Source of the DNA: Pleurobrachia bachei
Lineage: Eukaryota > Ctenophora > Tentaculata > Cydippida > Pleurobrachiidae
Length of the DNA stretch: 22,545 nt
Assembly (NCBI GenBank): GCA_000695325.1
Contig: AVPN01000116.1
Span: 68,325 to 90,869, forward strand
Reading direction: 5' to 3'
Shown: piece after piece, positions 8,798 to 17,357 of the stretch
Layout: each line of letters begins with the position of its first letter
Numbering within the stretch: the first letter of the stretch is position 1
Made by a program: the position numbers and the translations under genes
Notes under the pieces: generated by a model
What the model saw: the letters and a program-made list of their open reading frames with translations, nothing else
What the model was told of the DNA's origin: nothing
Databases searched by the model: none

Positions 8798-9200
8798 CCG
8801 TTTTACTTTCACTTTCATAAACAACGCTCACCTGCGAAAGTGAAACCAAATTAGTGGGTCCAACAATGGTCAACGACCTGTCTCGTACCCCCCCCTCACT
8901 CATCTAAATTATCCTCGTATATATTACTTATCGAGTTACTTCACTTACTCCCATTCAAGTTATCAGTTTTACTTTCACTTTCACAAACAACCTTTTTGAA
9001 AGCGAATCCTGCGAAAGTGAAACCAAATTAGTGGGTCCAACAATGGTCAACGACCTGTGTCGTACCCACCCCTGTTTCCTCTCTCGCTCTCTATCTATGT
9101 ATCTATTATCCTCGTATTTCACTTATCGAATTTACCTCGCTAATCCCATTCAAGATGAACCTTTTTTTTCTATTTTGTGAAACCAAATTAGCGGGTCCAT
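8798..9200. repeat. Three ~170-bp tandem units with inverted GAAAGTGAAA motifs
   Basis: Two clear units start near 8798 and 8964. Each has TTACTTTCACTTTCA followed about 25-40 bp later by GCGAAAGTGAAACC. These form an inverted pair with TTTCACTTTC/GAAAGTGAAA arms. Each then has a shared block beginning AAATTAGTGGGTCCAACAAT. A third, degenerate unit near 9145-9200 keeps GTGAAACCAAATTAGCGGG. GAAAGTGAAA matches the GAAANNGAAA core bound by IRF-family transcription factors. The array lies 300-700 bp upstream of the long LU gene. Confidence 0.7.
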
Positions 9201-9404
9201 GCGAATAAATTTCCTAACAAATGTTTCCCTAGACTATACTTTTTCTTCTCCTTAGATTTCCTATTCAAATTCAACAGTATAATATTTCGTTTCTTCGGGT
9301 CCGGCTCTAGCTGCATGCTCTTTGAGCAGGGCAATTACTCTGAAGATTCCTATCGAATAGAACATTTCTCTACTCTAAGTTATTGAATAATTCATACTTT
9401 CTTT

Positions 9405-9644
9405 TTATTCTAAAAAGAGCACGGTTAGGTGAGGTAGTACAGTATCGCATTCACCGTCTAATAATCTCCGGGATACAGTATCACCTAGGTTGTGGGAGAA
9501 TACATGGGGCAACTTGATTGCTAATATATTGGCAATCAAGTTTAAACTCTCCATCATGTTATCTCCTACGTGACATTTGATGATCTCTAACAACAGATCA
9601 TCAGCCTCCCCCCTCTCGCTGAAAGACACCATTATACTAGACAA
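9405..9644 (-). CDS. Short unrecognised reading frame or last exon, copy 1
   Basis: A 79-codon frame, repeated at 10962-11201 with one visible residue change (Ser3 to Asn). The composition looks protein-like, with a leucine-rich amphipathic stretch (LLLEIIKC, LNLIANILAIKL), and it ends LTVLFLE before TAA. A GTGTCTTTCAG that resembles a splice acceptor lies a few codons in, so this could be the last exon of a gene whose upstream exons I cannot find. It also contains an 11-bp-arm inverted repeat near 9511-9541, which may mean it is simply repeat DNA. I do not recognise a family. Confidence 0.25.
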   Translation of the reverse strand: MSSIMVSFSERGEADDLLLEIIKCHVGDNMMESLNLIANILAIKLPHVFSHNLGDTVSRRLLDGECDTVLPHLTVLFLE

Positions 9645-9667
9645 TATGGTATAACAGTAGGACCCCT

Positions 9668-9737
9668 GTCAGACCAATGCTCTGACCACAGTATAAAGTA
9701 TTCGCAAGGGAGAATAGGGTCAGGCCAATGCTCTGAC
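9668..9737. repeat. Paired 19-bp motif, 32-bp spacer
   Basis: GTCAGACCAATGCTCTGAC at 9668-9686 and GTCAGGCCAATGCTCTGAC at 9719-9737. The motif has inverted 5-bp ends (GTCAG/CTGAC). The same pair recurs at 11225-11294. Confidence 0.8.
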
Positions 9738-9956
9738 ACACCCCAAATGAATGAGCAACACACTCTTGGTATCGTGGAGGCGGCAACCGCTAGTGTGAGA
9801 AAATAACGCTCATTATATGAGTCTGATCGATCGCACAATTTCCTCCTCCCGTGTGGTAAATGCCGGAACTATTTTACTCAAATCACAGTTTACCCGGCAA
9901 TTTTCCCTCGTTAACGATCCATTTAAACACATGGCCAATCCTCATGAAACATATGT

Positions 9957-10530
9957 TAGTGAAAGAGAAACCATTTAGGGAAACGATACACGTCTTTTAG
10001 CCAACCAAATCTAATTTCTTACTCATTTCAAAATTGAAAGTGAAATATAAAGTGAAAGTGAAACATAAAGCATGATTATAGCTCATAGGAGTGAAAGTGA
10101 AAGTGAAAGAGAATCCAAACGTCTAGAGAGCGACATGTGAGGAATGAGTTACTACGATTAATAAACTCATTCGTAAATTGCCCTGTAATTCGTCCACAAA
10201 TGTGGGAAAATTTAATCATGAAAGAGAGATAGAGAGAGAGTTTATAATCACCCCATCCCTGCATGGCATGAATAAAAGCACAGCCTTGTTATCCCACGTC
10301 TGCTGCAATTTGGCAGTTGGCATGTTACCACTGCAGCCCTAATGATTCTGGAATTACGACTCCTTGAAAGGGGATCCTGGTCCACTGAAATTGACTTTTC
10401 TCTCTCGAAATGATCTCTGAAAGTGAAATTGAAAGAAGGTCCAGAAGGTCTAGACATATTGCAGAATTAAAGGTCAGATGGGTGAAAGTGAAACAAGATC
10501 CAAACATATTGTAGGAGGTGTCATAGGGGT
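9957..10530. promoter_or_regulatory. Cluster of IRF/ISRE-like GAAAGTGAAA motifs, copy 1
   Basis: Motif-bearing sites lie at about 9957 (GAAAGAGAAACC), 10035, 10052, 10093 (GAAAGTGAAAGTGAAAGAGA), 10418 and 10482, all in forward orientation. Direct repeats of GAAANN are the textbook architecture of interferon-stimulated and IRF response elements. Sponges and other invertebrates have IRF-like factors, but activity here is inferred only from the motif. Confidence 0.45.
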
Positions 10531-10961
10531 GTCGGGTGAAAGTAGGCCGAATCAGTATCACGGGCTTGGCTGTTGAAATGAACAGAGGTTATTATTAGAT
10601 TGGTTTAAATTACGAAATTATGAGACGCTTATAATTTTCGTGCTGAAGTTAAACTTTTATATACAAATACAAAACAGTTTTACAAAAGATCACTCGCTAA
10701 TCCCATTCAAGATGAACCTTTTTTTTCTATTTTGTGAAACCAAATTAGCGGGTCCATGCGAATAAATTTCCTAACAAATGTTTCCCTAGACTATACTTTT
10801 TCTTCTCCTTAGATTTCCTATTCAAATTCAACAGTATAATATTTCGTTTCTTCGGGTCCGGCTCTAGCTGCATGCTCTTTGAGCAGGGCAATTACTCTGA
10901 AGATTCCTATCGAATAGAACATTTCTCTACTCTAAGTTATTGAATAATTCATACTTTCTTT

Positions 10962-11201
10962 TTATTCTAAAAAGAGCACGGTTAGGTGAGGTAGTACAGT
11001 ATCGCATTCACCGTCTAATAATCTCCGGGATACAGTATCACCTAGGTTGTGGGAGAATACATGGGGCAACTTGATTGCTAATATATTGGCAATCAAGTTT
11101 AAACTCTCCATCATGTTATCTCCTACGTGACATTTGATGATCTCTAACAACAGATCATCAGCCTCCCCCCTCTCGCTGAAAGACACCATTATATTAGACA
11201 A
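10962..11201 (-). CDS. Short unrecognised reading frame or last exon, copy 2
   Basis: The duplicate of the frame at 9405-9644, with the same length and one visible residue difference. Because the whole 1.55-kb unit is near-identical, its conservation is not evidence of selection on the protein. Confidence 0.22.
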   Translation of the reverse strand: MSNIMVSFSERGEADDLLLEIIKCHVGDNMMESLNLIANILAIKLPHVFSHNLGDTVSRRLLDGECDTVLPHLTVLFLE

Positions 11202-11224
11202 TATGGTATAACAGTAGGACCCCT

Positions 11225-11294
11225 GTCAGACCAATGCTCTGACCACAGTATAAAGTATTCGCAAGGGAGAATAGGGTCAGGCCAATGCTCTGAC
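11225..11294. repeat. Paired 19-bp motif, copy in duplication unit 2
   Basis: GTCAGACCAATGCTCTGAC at 11225-11243 and GTCAGGCCAATGCTCTGAC at 11276-11294, identical to the pair 1557 bp earlier. Confidence 0.8.
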
Positions 11295-11513
11295 ACACCC
11301 CAAATGAATGAGCAACACACTCTTGGTATCGTGGAGGCGGCAACCGCTAGTGTGAGAAAATAACGCTCATTATATGAGTCTGATCGATCGCACAATTTCC
11401 TCCTCCCGTGTGGTAAATGCCGGAACTATTTTACTCAAATCACAATTTACCCGGCAATTTTCCCTCGTTAATGATCCATTCAAACACACAGCCAATCCTC
11501 ATGAAACATATGT

Positions 11514-12090
11514 TAGTGAAAGAGAAACCATTTAGGGAAACGATACACGTCTTTTAGCCAACCAAATCTAATTTCTTACTCATTTCAAAATTGAAAGTGA
11601 AATATAAAGTGAAAGTGAAACATAAAGCATGATTATAGCTCATAGGAGTGAAAGTGAAAGTGAAAGAGAATCCAAACGTCTAGAGAGCAATGTGAGGAAT
11701 GAGTTACTACGATTAGTAAACTCATTCGTACGGTAATTAGACCACAAATGTGGGAAAATTTAATCATGAAAGAGAGATAGAGAGAGAGTTTATAATCACC
11801 CCATCCCTGCATGGCATGAATAAAAGCACAGCCTTGTTATCCCACGTCTGCTGCAATTTGGCAGTTGGCATGTTACCACTGCAGCCCTAATGATTCTGGA
11901 ATTACGACTCCTTGAAAGGGGATCCTGGTCCACTGAAATTGACTTTTCTCTCTCGAAATGATCTCTGAAAGTGAAATTGAAAGAATGTCCAGAAGGTCTA
12001 GACATATTGCAGAATTAAAGGTCAGATGGGTGAAAGTGAAACAAGATCCAAACATATTGTAGGATTTGTCATAGGGGTGTCGGGTGAAAG
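11514..12090. promoter_or_regulatory. Cluster of IRF/ISRE-like GAAAGTGAAA motifs, copy 2
   Basis: The duplicate of the cluster at 9957-10530, with the same order and orientation of motifs. It lies between the two LU genes: 3' of the short one and far upstream of the long one. Confidence 0.45.
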
Positions 12091-12296
12091 TAGGCCGAAT
12101 CAGTATCACGGGCTTGGCTGTTGAAATGAACAGAGGTTATTATTAGATTGGTTTAAATTACGAAATTATGAGACGCTTATAATTTTCGTGCTGAAGTTAA
12201 ACTTTTATATACAAATACAAAACAGTTTTACAAAAGATCACAGTTTTCTCTTACAAACACACTTTCCCTATCTCTATCTCTCTCACACACAACTCT

Positions 12297-12882
12297 CTAC
12301 AGGTAGAAGAGTCCAGCGATGGCCAAGAGGACAGAAGAGGCAACGATGGAGATAGAAGAGCTGTATACATCACACCCATCCTCTTCGCAGAACTTATCAG
12401 TACCTGTTATAAGTGGAACATTAATTGTTATCAGTACCTGTAAGTGTTGTATTTAGTTGTACAGTAGGAACATTGTTTTTAATTGTGTAGCTCACGGTTC
12501 CGCGGAGCATATTTTTTAGATTACAGCATTGTATAATTGGCCTGACCACGGGGGACGTCAGCGGGGGATCTCCCGAGGTGCAAGGGAGGCCGTTAGGAGC
12601 GCCCGAGAACCGCAGTTAGAGCATTGGCTTGACAGTGATTTCCCGAAACCCCCTTAAAAACAAGCACCCAAGGGGGTGACAACTAAAAATCCGACGTTAC
12701 TCTAGTTTTGCACTTACATTCGGTTACTTCAGCATTTGAGACAGCCAATGAGGTCTTCAGATTGGAACACATCCATCCGTTGGCGGTATTTTTCTTTTTG
12801 CTATCGTAACATCCTCGAGATGTGACAGTGTAGATGGTACTATCGTAGGTTACCCTAAATGCAAGTGGATCAGTGATGGGGT

Positions 12883-12940
<58 letters not shown>

Positions 12941-13464
12941 GCTCTCTGATCTCTCTCTCTATCTCTTTCTTACGAGGCCTCAGAGCTGAAACATTTATCA
13001 TGTTGAGAGCAGGTCTCCTCTCTGTTTTGGGCATCACACGCCACGAGACCTGTTGTAAATTACATGATAATATGTATGTATGTAACATGGTTGGATGCTG
13101 GTCACATGAGTGATCGACAGAAATAATTGTCTGGAGCTTGAGAAAATCGAAACTCAAAGTTTCATGCAAATGCAATCATCAATGATTGCATTTGCATCCA
13201 TGATTGTACTGTCAGAGCATTGGCCTGACCCATTCTCGTTTCTCTCAGTGTTGCATGCAGAGCACACGAGAACTGTGGTCAGAGCATTGGCCTGACTGCG
13301 ATTTGCATCAATGATTGCATATGTCAGTCTGATATCAATCACGTACCGAAGGTATTGATGACTGACTGCATTCCCGTTCCGGTAGCTTCAATACATTTGT
13401 TACACGTGATTTCAGTTGACACCCCAAGAAGGCACACCGCGGCTAGAACTGCTACCACTCGCAT
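12297..13464 (-). CDS. Single-domain Ly6/uPAR-like (LU) GPI-anchor-type protein
   Basis: Four exons: 13347-13464, 12974-13049, 12718-12854, 12297-12403, with phases 1, 2 and 1 at the joints. They total 438 bases, coding 145 residues plus stop. A signal peptide (MRVVAVLAAVCLLGVS) is followed by ITCNKC. The mature part has exactly ten cysteines, at about 21, 24, 44, 53, 59, 80, 94, 111, 116 and 121, the full set for a five-disulfide LU three-finger domain. It contains the typical TSRGC and a KFCEEDGC end. Residues ~127-145 form a hydrophobic tail after serines, as in GPI attachment signals. All four exons have counterparts in the LU gene at 4849-8493 (exons I, III, IV, V), so the two are tandem paralogues on the same strand. 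Splice sites are good (GTACGT, GTAAGA, GTAAGT donors). The acceptor of the third exon (CATTTAG|GG) was chosen because it restores phase and matches exon IV of the paralogue. Confidence 0.82.
12521..12633. repeat. GC-rich intron segment bounded by degenerate 19-bp motifs
   Basis: In the last intron of the short LU gene. A degenerate motif ending ATTGGCCTGAC (to 12546) and GTTAGAGCATTGGCTTGAC (12615-12633) bound a GC-rich segment of about 68 bp. The arrangement resembles the other motif pairs but the left copy is interrupted. Confidence 0.5.
12883..12969. repeat. TC-rich microsatellite in LU gene intron
   Basis: An imperfect (TC)n run fills the intron between the second and third exons of the short LU gene. 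Read on the reverse (coding) strand it is (GA)n and lies next to the third-exon acceptor. Confidence 0.92.
13164..13197. repeat. 16-bp-arm palindrome containing octamer motifs
   Basis: The arms 13164-13179 and 13182-13197 are perfect inverted repeats around two bases. Each arm carries ATGCAAAT or its complement, the classical POU/octamer site. A further ATTTGCAT occurs at about 13300. The palindrome sits in the first intron of the short LU gene. Confidence 0.75.
13211..13296. repeat. Paired 19-bp motif, reverse orientation, 48-bp spacer
   Basis: GTCAGAGCATTGGCCTGAC occurs identically at 13211-13229 and 13278-13296. It is the exact reverse complement of the motif at 9719-9737. Similar sequence (ATTTGCATCAATGATTG-like) flanks both sides, which may represent an imperfect target duplication. 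The pair lies in the first intron of the short LU gene. Confidence 0.8.
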
Positions 13465-14722
13465 TTTATCAGCTGCACTATATGATTATACTAAGTTAGC
13501 TAATGTATCTAATCATTACTCATTAGTATCAACTATGGTGTTTTGATGTGAAAGAATAAACGTGGGCCACTTCTGGAGCCATTTCTGTAGCCATTTAGAG
13601 CCGGTTTAACACGCATACAAAAGGAAATAAAGCAACGCTGAGTGTTGCAACAACTGTGAAAGGTGTAGCTCAGCTGAGTAAATAGTAACATTCAACAACA
13701 GGGCAGGCCAGAAAAAGAGAGAGGGAAAGAGAGATAGAGATAGACTATTATCAAGAGAGAGAGCCCTTACTTCCGTGGCAGGCGAACAAACAACAGTCAT
13801 CAGTCACGTGATATCTTTCACACGTGTGGTGAGCTAAAGTGCGGAAGTTAGACCACTGACCAGCCTTGGTTTTCCTCCTTCTCTCTCTCTCTCTTTTTTC
13901 TCTCCATATATCTCTTCTTCTCACTCAATGTGACCTATCGCTATCTTTTTACTATCGATGTAAGAAATCCCGACCTGAAAACCATTTTCTTACCCAACAA
14001 AGCTACACTGTACACACGCAGTTCAGGTTTTGTGACTGTTTTAATAATTGACATAACTGGTTTATGACTTATCACTAATCAGCTTATTTAATTGGATACA
14101 TAATCATGATAATATGAAATTATTCATATCTGCGCCACTCTGTACCACAGTCCAGAGCTCACATAAACGTACCGCGCGAGTACCAGACATGGTAGGCCAA
14201 GCGCGCGGTCCCTCCATATCCCACATATCCCACAGAAGATTCGATCACATATCCCAAACAAGATTCGATCACAAAAACACATCTGGGCTGTGTTTGGTCG
14301 AGGAGATTGGGCAGGTCGTGGTTGGGCCTGCGGGGGTTGGGGGATGTAGGTTGATTGGGGTACTAGGTGCCGACAGATAATCTTTGTATTGTGATGGCTG
14401 AAGTTATTAGTTTCAAATTAATGAATTCCTACTTTTTCAGTTTGATAAACACTTCACGGAGGTTTACAGAAATCTATCTTCTGTGGACAGTTCTACAAAA
14501 ACGCTGAATCTCTACAAACAATGAGCTATGAAATGTTATTGACTATTGTTCAAAGTTTCTCAATGTTTTCTTTCCCTCATGCTATCTCGATTTAGGCTTT
14601 CAGTCTTTTCACACGATCAACAAACAGTTGGGTGGGCGATCTTGCCTCGCTCAACATTCTGTCACATAGGGTTAGAGCATACAACAATCCTCTATTTTTC
14701 CCTCGTCCTATATCGCATCACT
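13465..14722. other. Intergenic: LU gene 5' flank and transporter 3' flank
   Basis: The short LU gene's promoter should lie just above 13464. Two CACGTG-type E-box sequences occur at about 13805 and 13823. Pyrimidine- and purine-rich simple sequence is at about 13715-13765 and 13875-13925. A two-copy ~25-bp direct repeat (ATATCCCA..AAGATTCGATCACA) lies at about 14217-14275. The forward frame at 14114-14380 runs through that repeat and shows no domain, so I leave it out as a gene. Confidence 0.5.
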
Positions 14723-16387
14723 TCACGGTATTTTACCCTCCTCTCTTTCAGGAATCACCCCTCCACCAGCCGGTGCCACCTTAACCATCTTCACCCCTCC
14801 TCCTCCTACAGGTGCAACTTTCACCCCACCGCCTCCCTCTCCCCTCTCAGGCACCCCTCTAGTCGGGGAAGGAGCTGCCCTCTTCTTTAACCCCTTGAAT
14901 GCCACAATATAAATCACACAAGCCCCCGTCTCCAAGAGAAACAACCCCGCAAGGAGAGATGTGGCCTGTGGGAAGGTGAGGTACTTTGCAAGGAATCCAC
15001 TGCTGGTGTACCCCAGAAATCCTCCTAGGGGGTGACTTGCACAGTAGACAGCGACAAGACAACTAGACACTTGAGGGGAGAGGTTTCGTCCCTTCTTGTG
15101 TTGGATCCTATATGCCTCTCTCATAGCCGATAGAGCTGGCAAACACCCCGAGGGTAGGATGATTCCAAAGATACAGAGAGCAAGGAATAGTTGAGCTCTG
15201 GAGGGCTCCATGGGGGGACAAGGTCCCACGAAGATGTATACCAGGGGGATGGAGAAACAGGAAAATATCATGATGGGGAAAGGAGAGAATCGGTCAATAA
15301 TGCGGCCCCAAATGGGTGCTGCAAGACCGAGACACGCTGTAGCAGCAAACATGATAGACCCCGACCATACTACTCCCTTCCCAAACTGCTCCTCGACGTA
15401 GAGAGACAGAAGGGGCGTTGGAAAGTGGAAGAGGGTCTGGCAAGCGGCACAGTGCCAGGCAGGAAACAGAATCCAAGGATTAACGACCGCTTGGAACAGA
15501 TCCTTAATCGATATATCACGTTTCCTGCAGATGTTGGTGACCTGGGGGACACGAGATGCGGCGAATATCGAGAGTAGCACCACCACACCTGGTATTATAA
15601 ACGCAAAGAGGAACCCAAACTTGGTGTAGAGATGGCTTCCTAGATACGGACCTATAGCCATAGCCATATTGATGGACAGCTCTCCGATAGCAGTTGCAAA
15701 GGATATTTGGTGGGGGAAGAGTGAGGTTAGTGTGAAGAATCCTGTTACCTCGACAACGCCACTTGATATCCCAATTGTCATGGTAACGGCTAGAGCGAGG
15801 AATTTGTAGGCTGCTGTGGAGGAGATAAAGTGGAGCATGCCCGCTGAGAGGAGGGTGACTGAGAGGAGTATCATTGAGCCAACGAATAGCAACTTGTTCG
15901 GCACCTGATGGAATGGGGAGATAGGGAGGTTATAAAACCTCGGGAGAGGAAGGGGTAGCTGAGCTACCAGGGGGCAGGGGAACAGGTCGAACACGGGGCC
16001 ACCAGAAAGATAACAACTAACAAGTGATATACTACTGACCTTGTAAATGATGTAGGGTGCAACAAGACACACCAAGATGAGAGAGAAGGGTGATCCGCTC
16101 ATAATCAGGGCCGTCCAACTAATGCTGACATTCTTAGCTTCATTGTACACCTGCGGAATGGTGCGTTGAACTTAGAATAGAGTCCCTAAGCATATACCAG
16201 CTGGTCAAATTAAAAGTTCCAGACCCAACTTCCCATAGCCGACCCTACTAACCGGCAAGAAGGCATGTCCAATATCAAAGGGACAGAATGAAACAACGAT
16301 CACCCAACAAACAAGGATAAAGATGAGAATACGTTTTTTGATGGAGAATTCTGTGGCAATGTCCCCCTCACGTTTCTCCCAGGGCAT
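14723..16387 (-). CDS. MFS transporter, SLC18B1-like (vesicular amine/polyamine type)
   Basis: Three exons: 16253-16387, 16040-16150 and 14723-15904, all joined in phase 0, giving 475 residues. The protein has the 12 hydrophobic segments expected of the major facilitator superfamily. The GELSINMAMAIGPYLGS segment (156-172) matches the GP-containing motif C of antiporters, and APIWGRIIDRF (278-288) is the loop motif of the second half. Overall layout and motifs are most like SLC18B1, a proton-coupled vesicular polyamine transporter; substrate assignment is inference. The C-terminal ~50 residues are Gly/Pro/Val-rich and low-complexity. The start is the ATG at 16387 (MPWEKREGD). Intron 2 (15905-16039) is 135 bp with no stop in frame, so its retention would add 45 residues. 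The gene diverges from the GTP cyclohydrolase gene. Confidence 0.82.
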
Positions 16388-16430
16388 TCTGAGGGAAATA
16401 ACGTGTCAGTTGGTAGTGCTGCTGAGTCAC

Positions 16431-16469
16431 TCCCCCCCTCTCTCTCTCTCTCCCCCTCCCTCTCTCTCG

Positions 16470-16524
<55 letters not shown>

Positions 16525-16536
16525 CTTCTCTCCCTG
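16431..16536. repeat. TC-rich microsatellite upstream of the transporter
   Basis: A polypyrimidine (CT)n tract begins about 45 bp upstream of the transporter ATG, so it is in its 5' UTR or promoter. On the coding strand it reads (GA)n. Such mirror-symmetric tracts can form triplex DNA and GAGA-type sites. Confidence 0.92.
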
Positions 16537-16654
16537 GACGAGCTATTGTCATTTTAGTGGGCGATTTGACAGCCGGATTATTATTAAATGACGTCAGACC
16601 ACTCTCTCATTCCTTCTTCTTCTAGTTGTAGGTGACAGAGGTCTCAACACTGTC

Positions 16655-16752
16655 ACCATGGTAACAAATGTAACCAACAGATGTAACCATGGTAACATAT
16701 GTAACCAACACATGTAACCATGGTAACATAGGTGTAACCAACCATGGTAACA
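16655..16752. repeat. CCATGGTAAC minisatellite
   Basis: Irregular repeats of ACCATGGTAAC and TGTAACCAAC in alternating arrangement, each unit centred on the palindrome CCATGG. Related single or double units occur in GCH1 introns and 3' flank (about 17978-18018, 19205-19246 and 20579-20620), so this is a dispersed local motif. Confidence 0.85.
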
Positions 16753-17357
16753 GTGCTTTATGATAATCGTAACCAACCCCTACATTTTATCGTAGCATGG
16801 AAAACGGTAGCAGAAATGACCAGAACAGAGACAAACAACAATCCAACAATTCAGGTAGATATATCAGACTTTAATTTTTAAGATGTTATATCCAGATTGA
16901 AACAAAGTATGTAGTTCTAAAAGTACATGGGTCACTTTACCCGGTGGCCAAATTTGCCCCAGCTTACCTTATTTTGAGCATCCTTGGGAGTACGTTGCGG
17001 TGTTTAGGAGGCATCTAAGAAACCTGTGAAGCAACCTGTGAAGCAGACTGAGTAACAAAATAGGGGATGTCATCACCAAACTAACCTGTGGTTTCTAGCT
17101 ATTTTAATGGTCTCATTTGTGTCTCAACACCGTCCCTGTCACAATTTTCCTAGTAGAACACACAAAATCTTAATTGGCAAATTACGGGAAATTGGGTGAT
17201 GTGCACTGAACAAATCGACTTGGTAGATGGTCCCCCCCTCGTGTGTGTGTAACTCTACACTCAAGGAGTGAGAATGTGGTCTAAACGAAGGCGAGGGAGA
17301 TAGATACATACGTTTACATGGAAAAATGATTTTGCAGTCTCAATTTTTCCCCTAATC

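Larger units (their letters stand above)
9136..10692. repeat. Tandem duplication unit 1 (1557 bp), no confident gene
   Basis: This unit is followed directly by a near-identical second copy at 10693-12240. It holds a 79-codon reverse-strand frame, a pair of 19-bp motifs (9668-9686 and 9719-9737), and at least six GAAAGTGAAA or GAAAGAGAAA motifs between 9957 and 10500. Confidence 0.92.
10693..12240. repeat. Tandem duplication unit 2 (1548 bp), no confident gene
   Basis: This is the direct copy of 9136-10692. It is about 9 bp shorter overall, with small indels around 11685-11745. The junction repeats CACTCGCTAATCCC at 10691. The IRF-like motif cluster recurs at about 11514-12090 and the 19-bp pair at 11225-11294. 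Confidence 0.92.
16388..17357. other. Divergent intergenic region between transporter and GCH1
   Basis: This region probably holds both promoters. It contains a long TC-rich run close to the transporter start, a CCATGGTAAC minisatellite, and about 600 bp with no recognisable feature. I could not place a TATA box or transcription start for either gene. Confidence 0.5.

Noticed and set aside
12870-13175. Reverse-strand frame ending in an Arg-Glu repeat
   Set aside because: It translates the GA microsatellite and crosses the true second LU exon in the wrong frame.
15191-15577. Forward frame of 128 codons opposite the transporter
   Set aside because: Antisense shadow of the transporter's large third exon.
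16323-16625. Forward frame rich in Ser-Leu repeats
   Set aside because: It translates the TC microsatellite upstream of the transporter.
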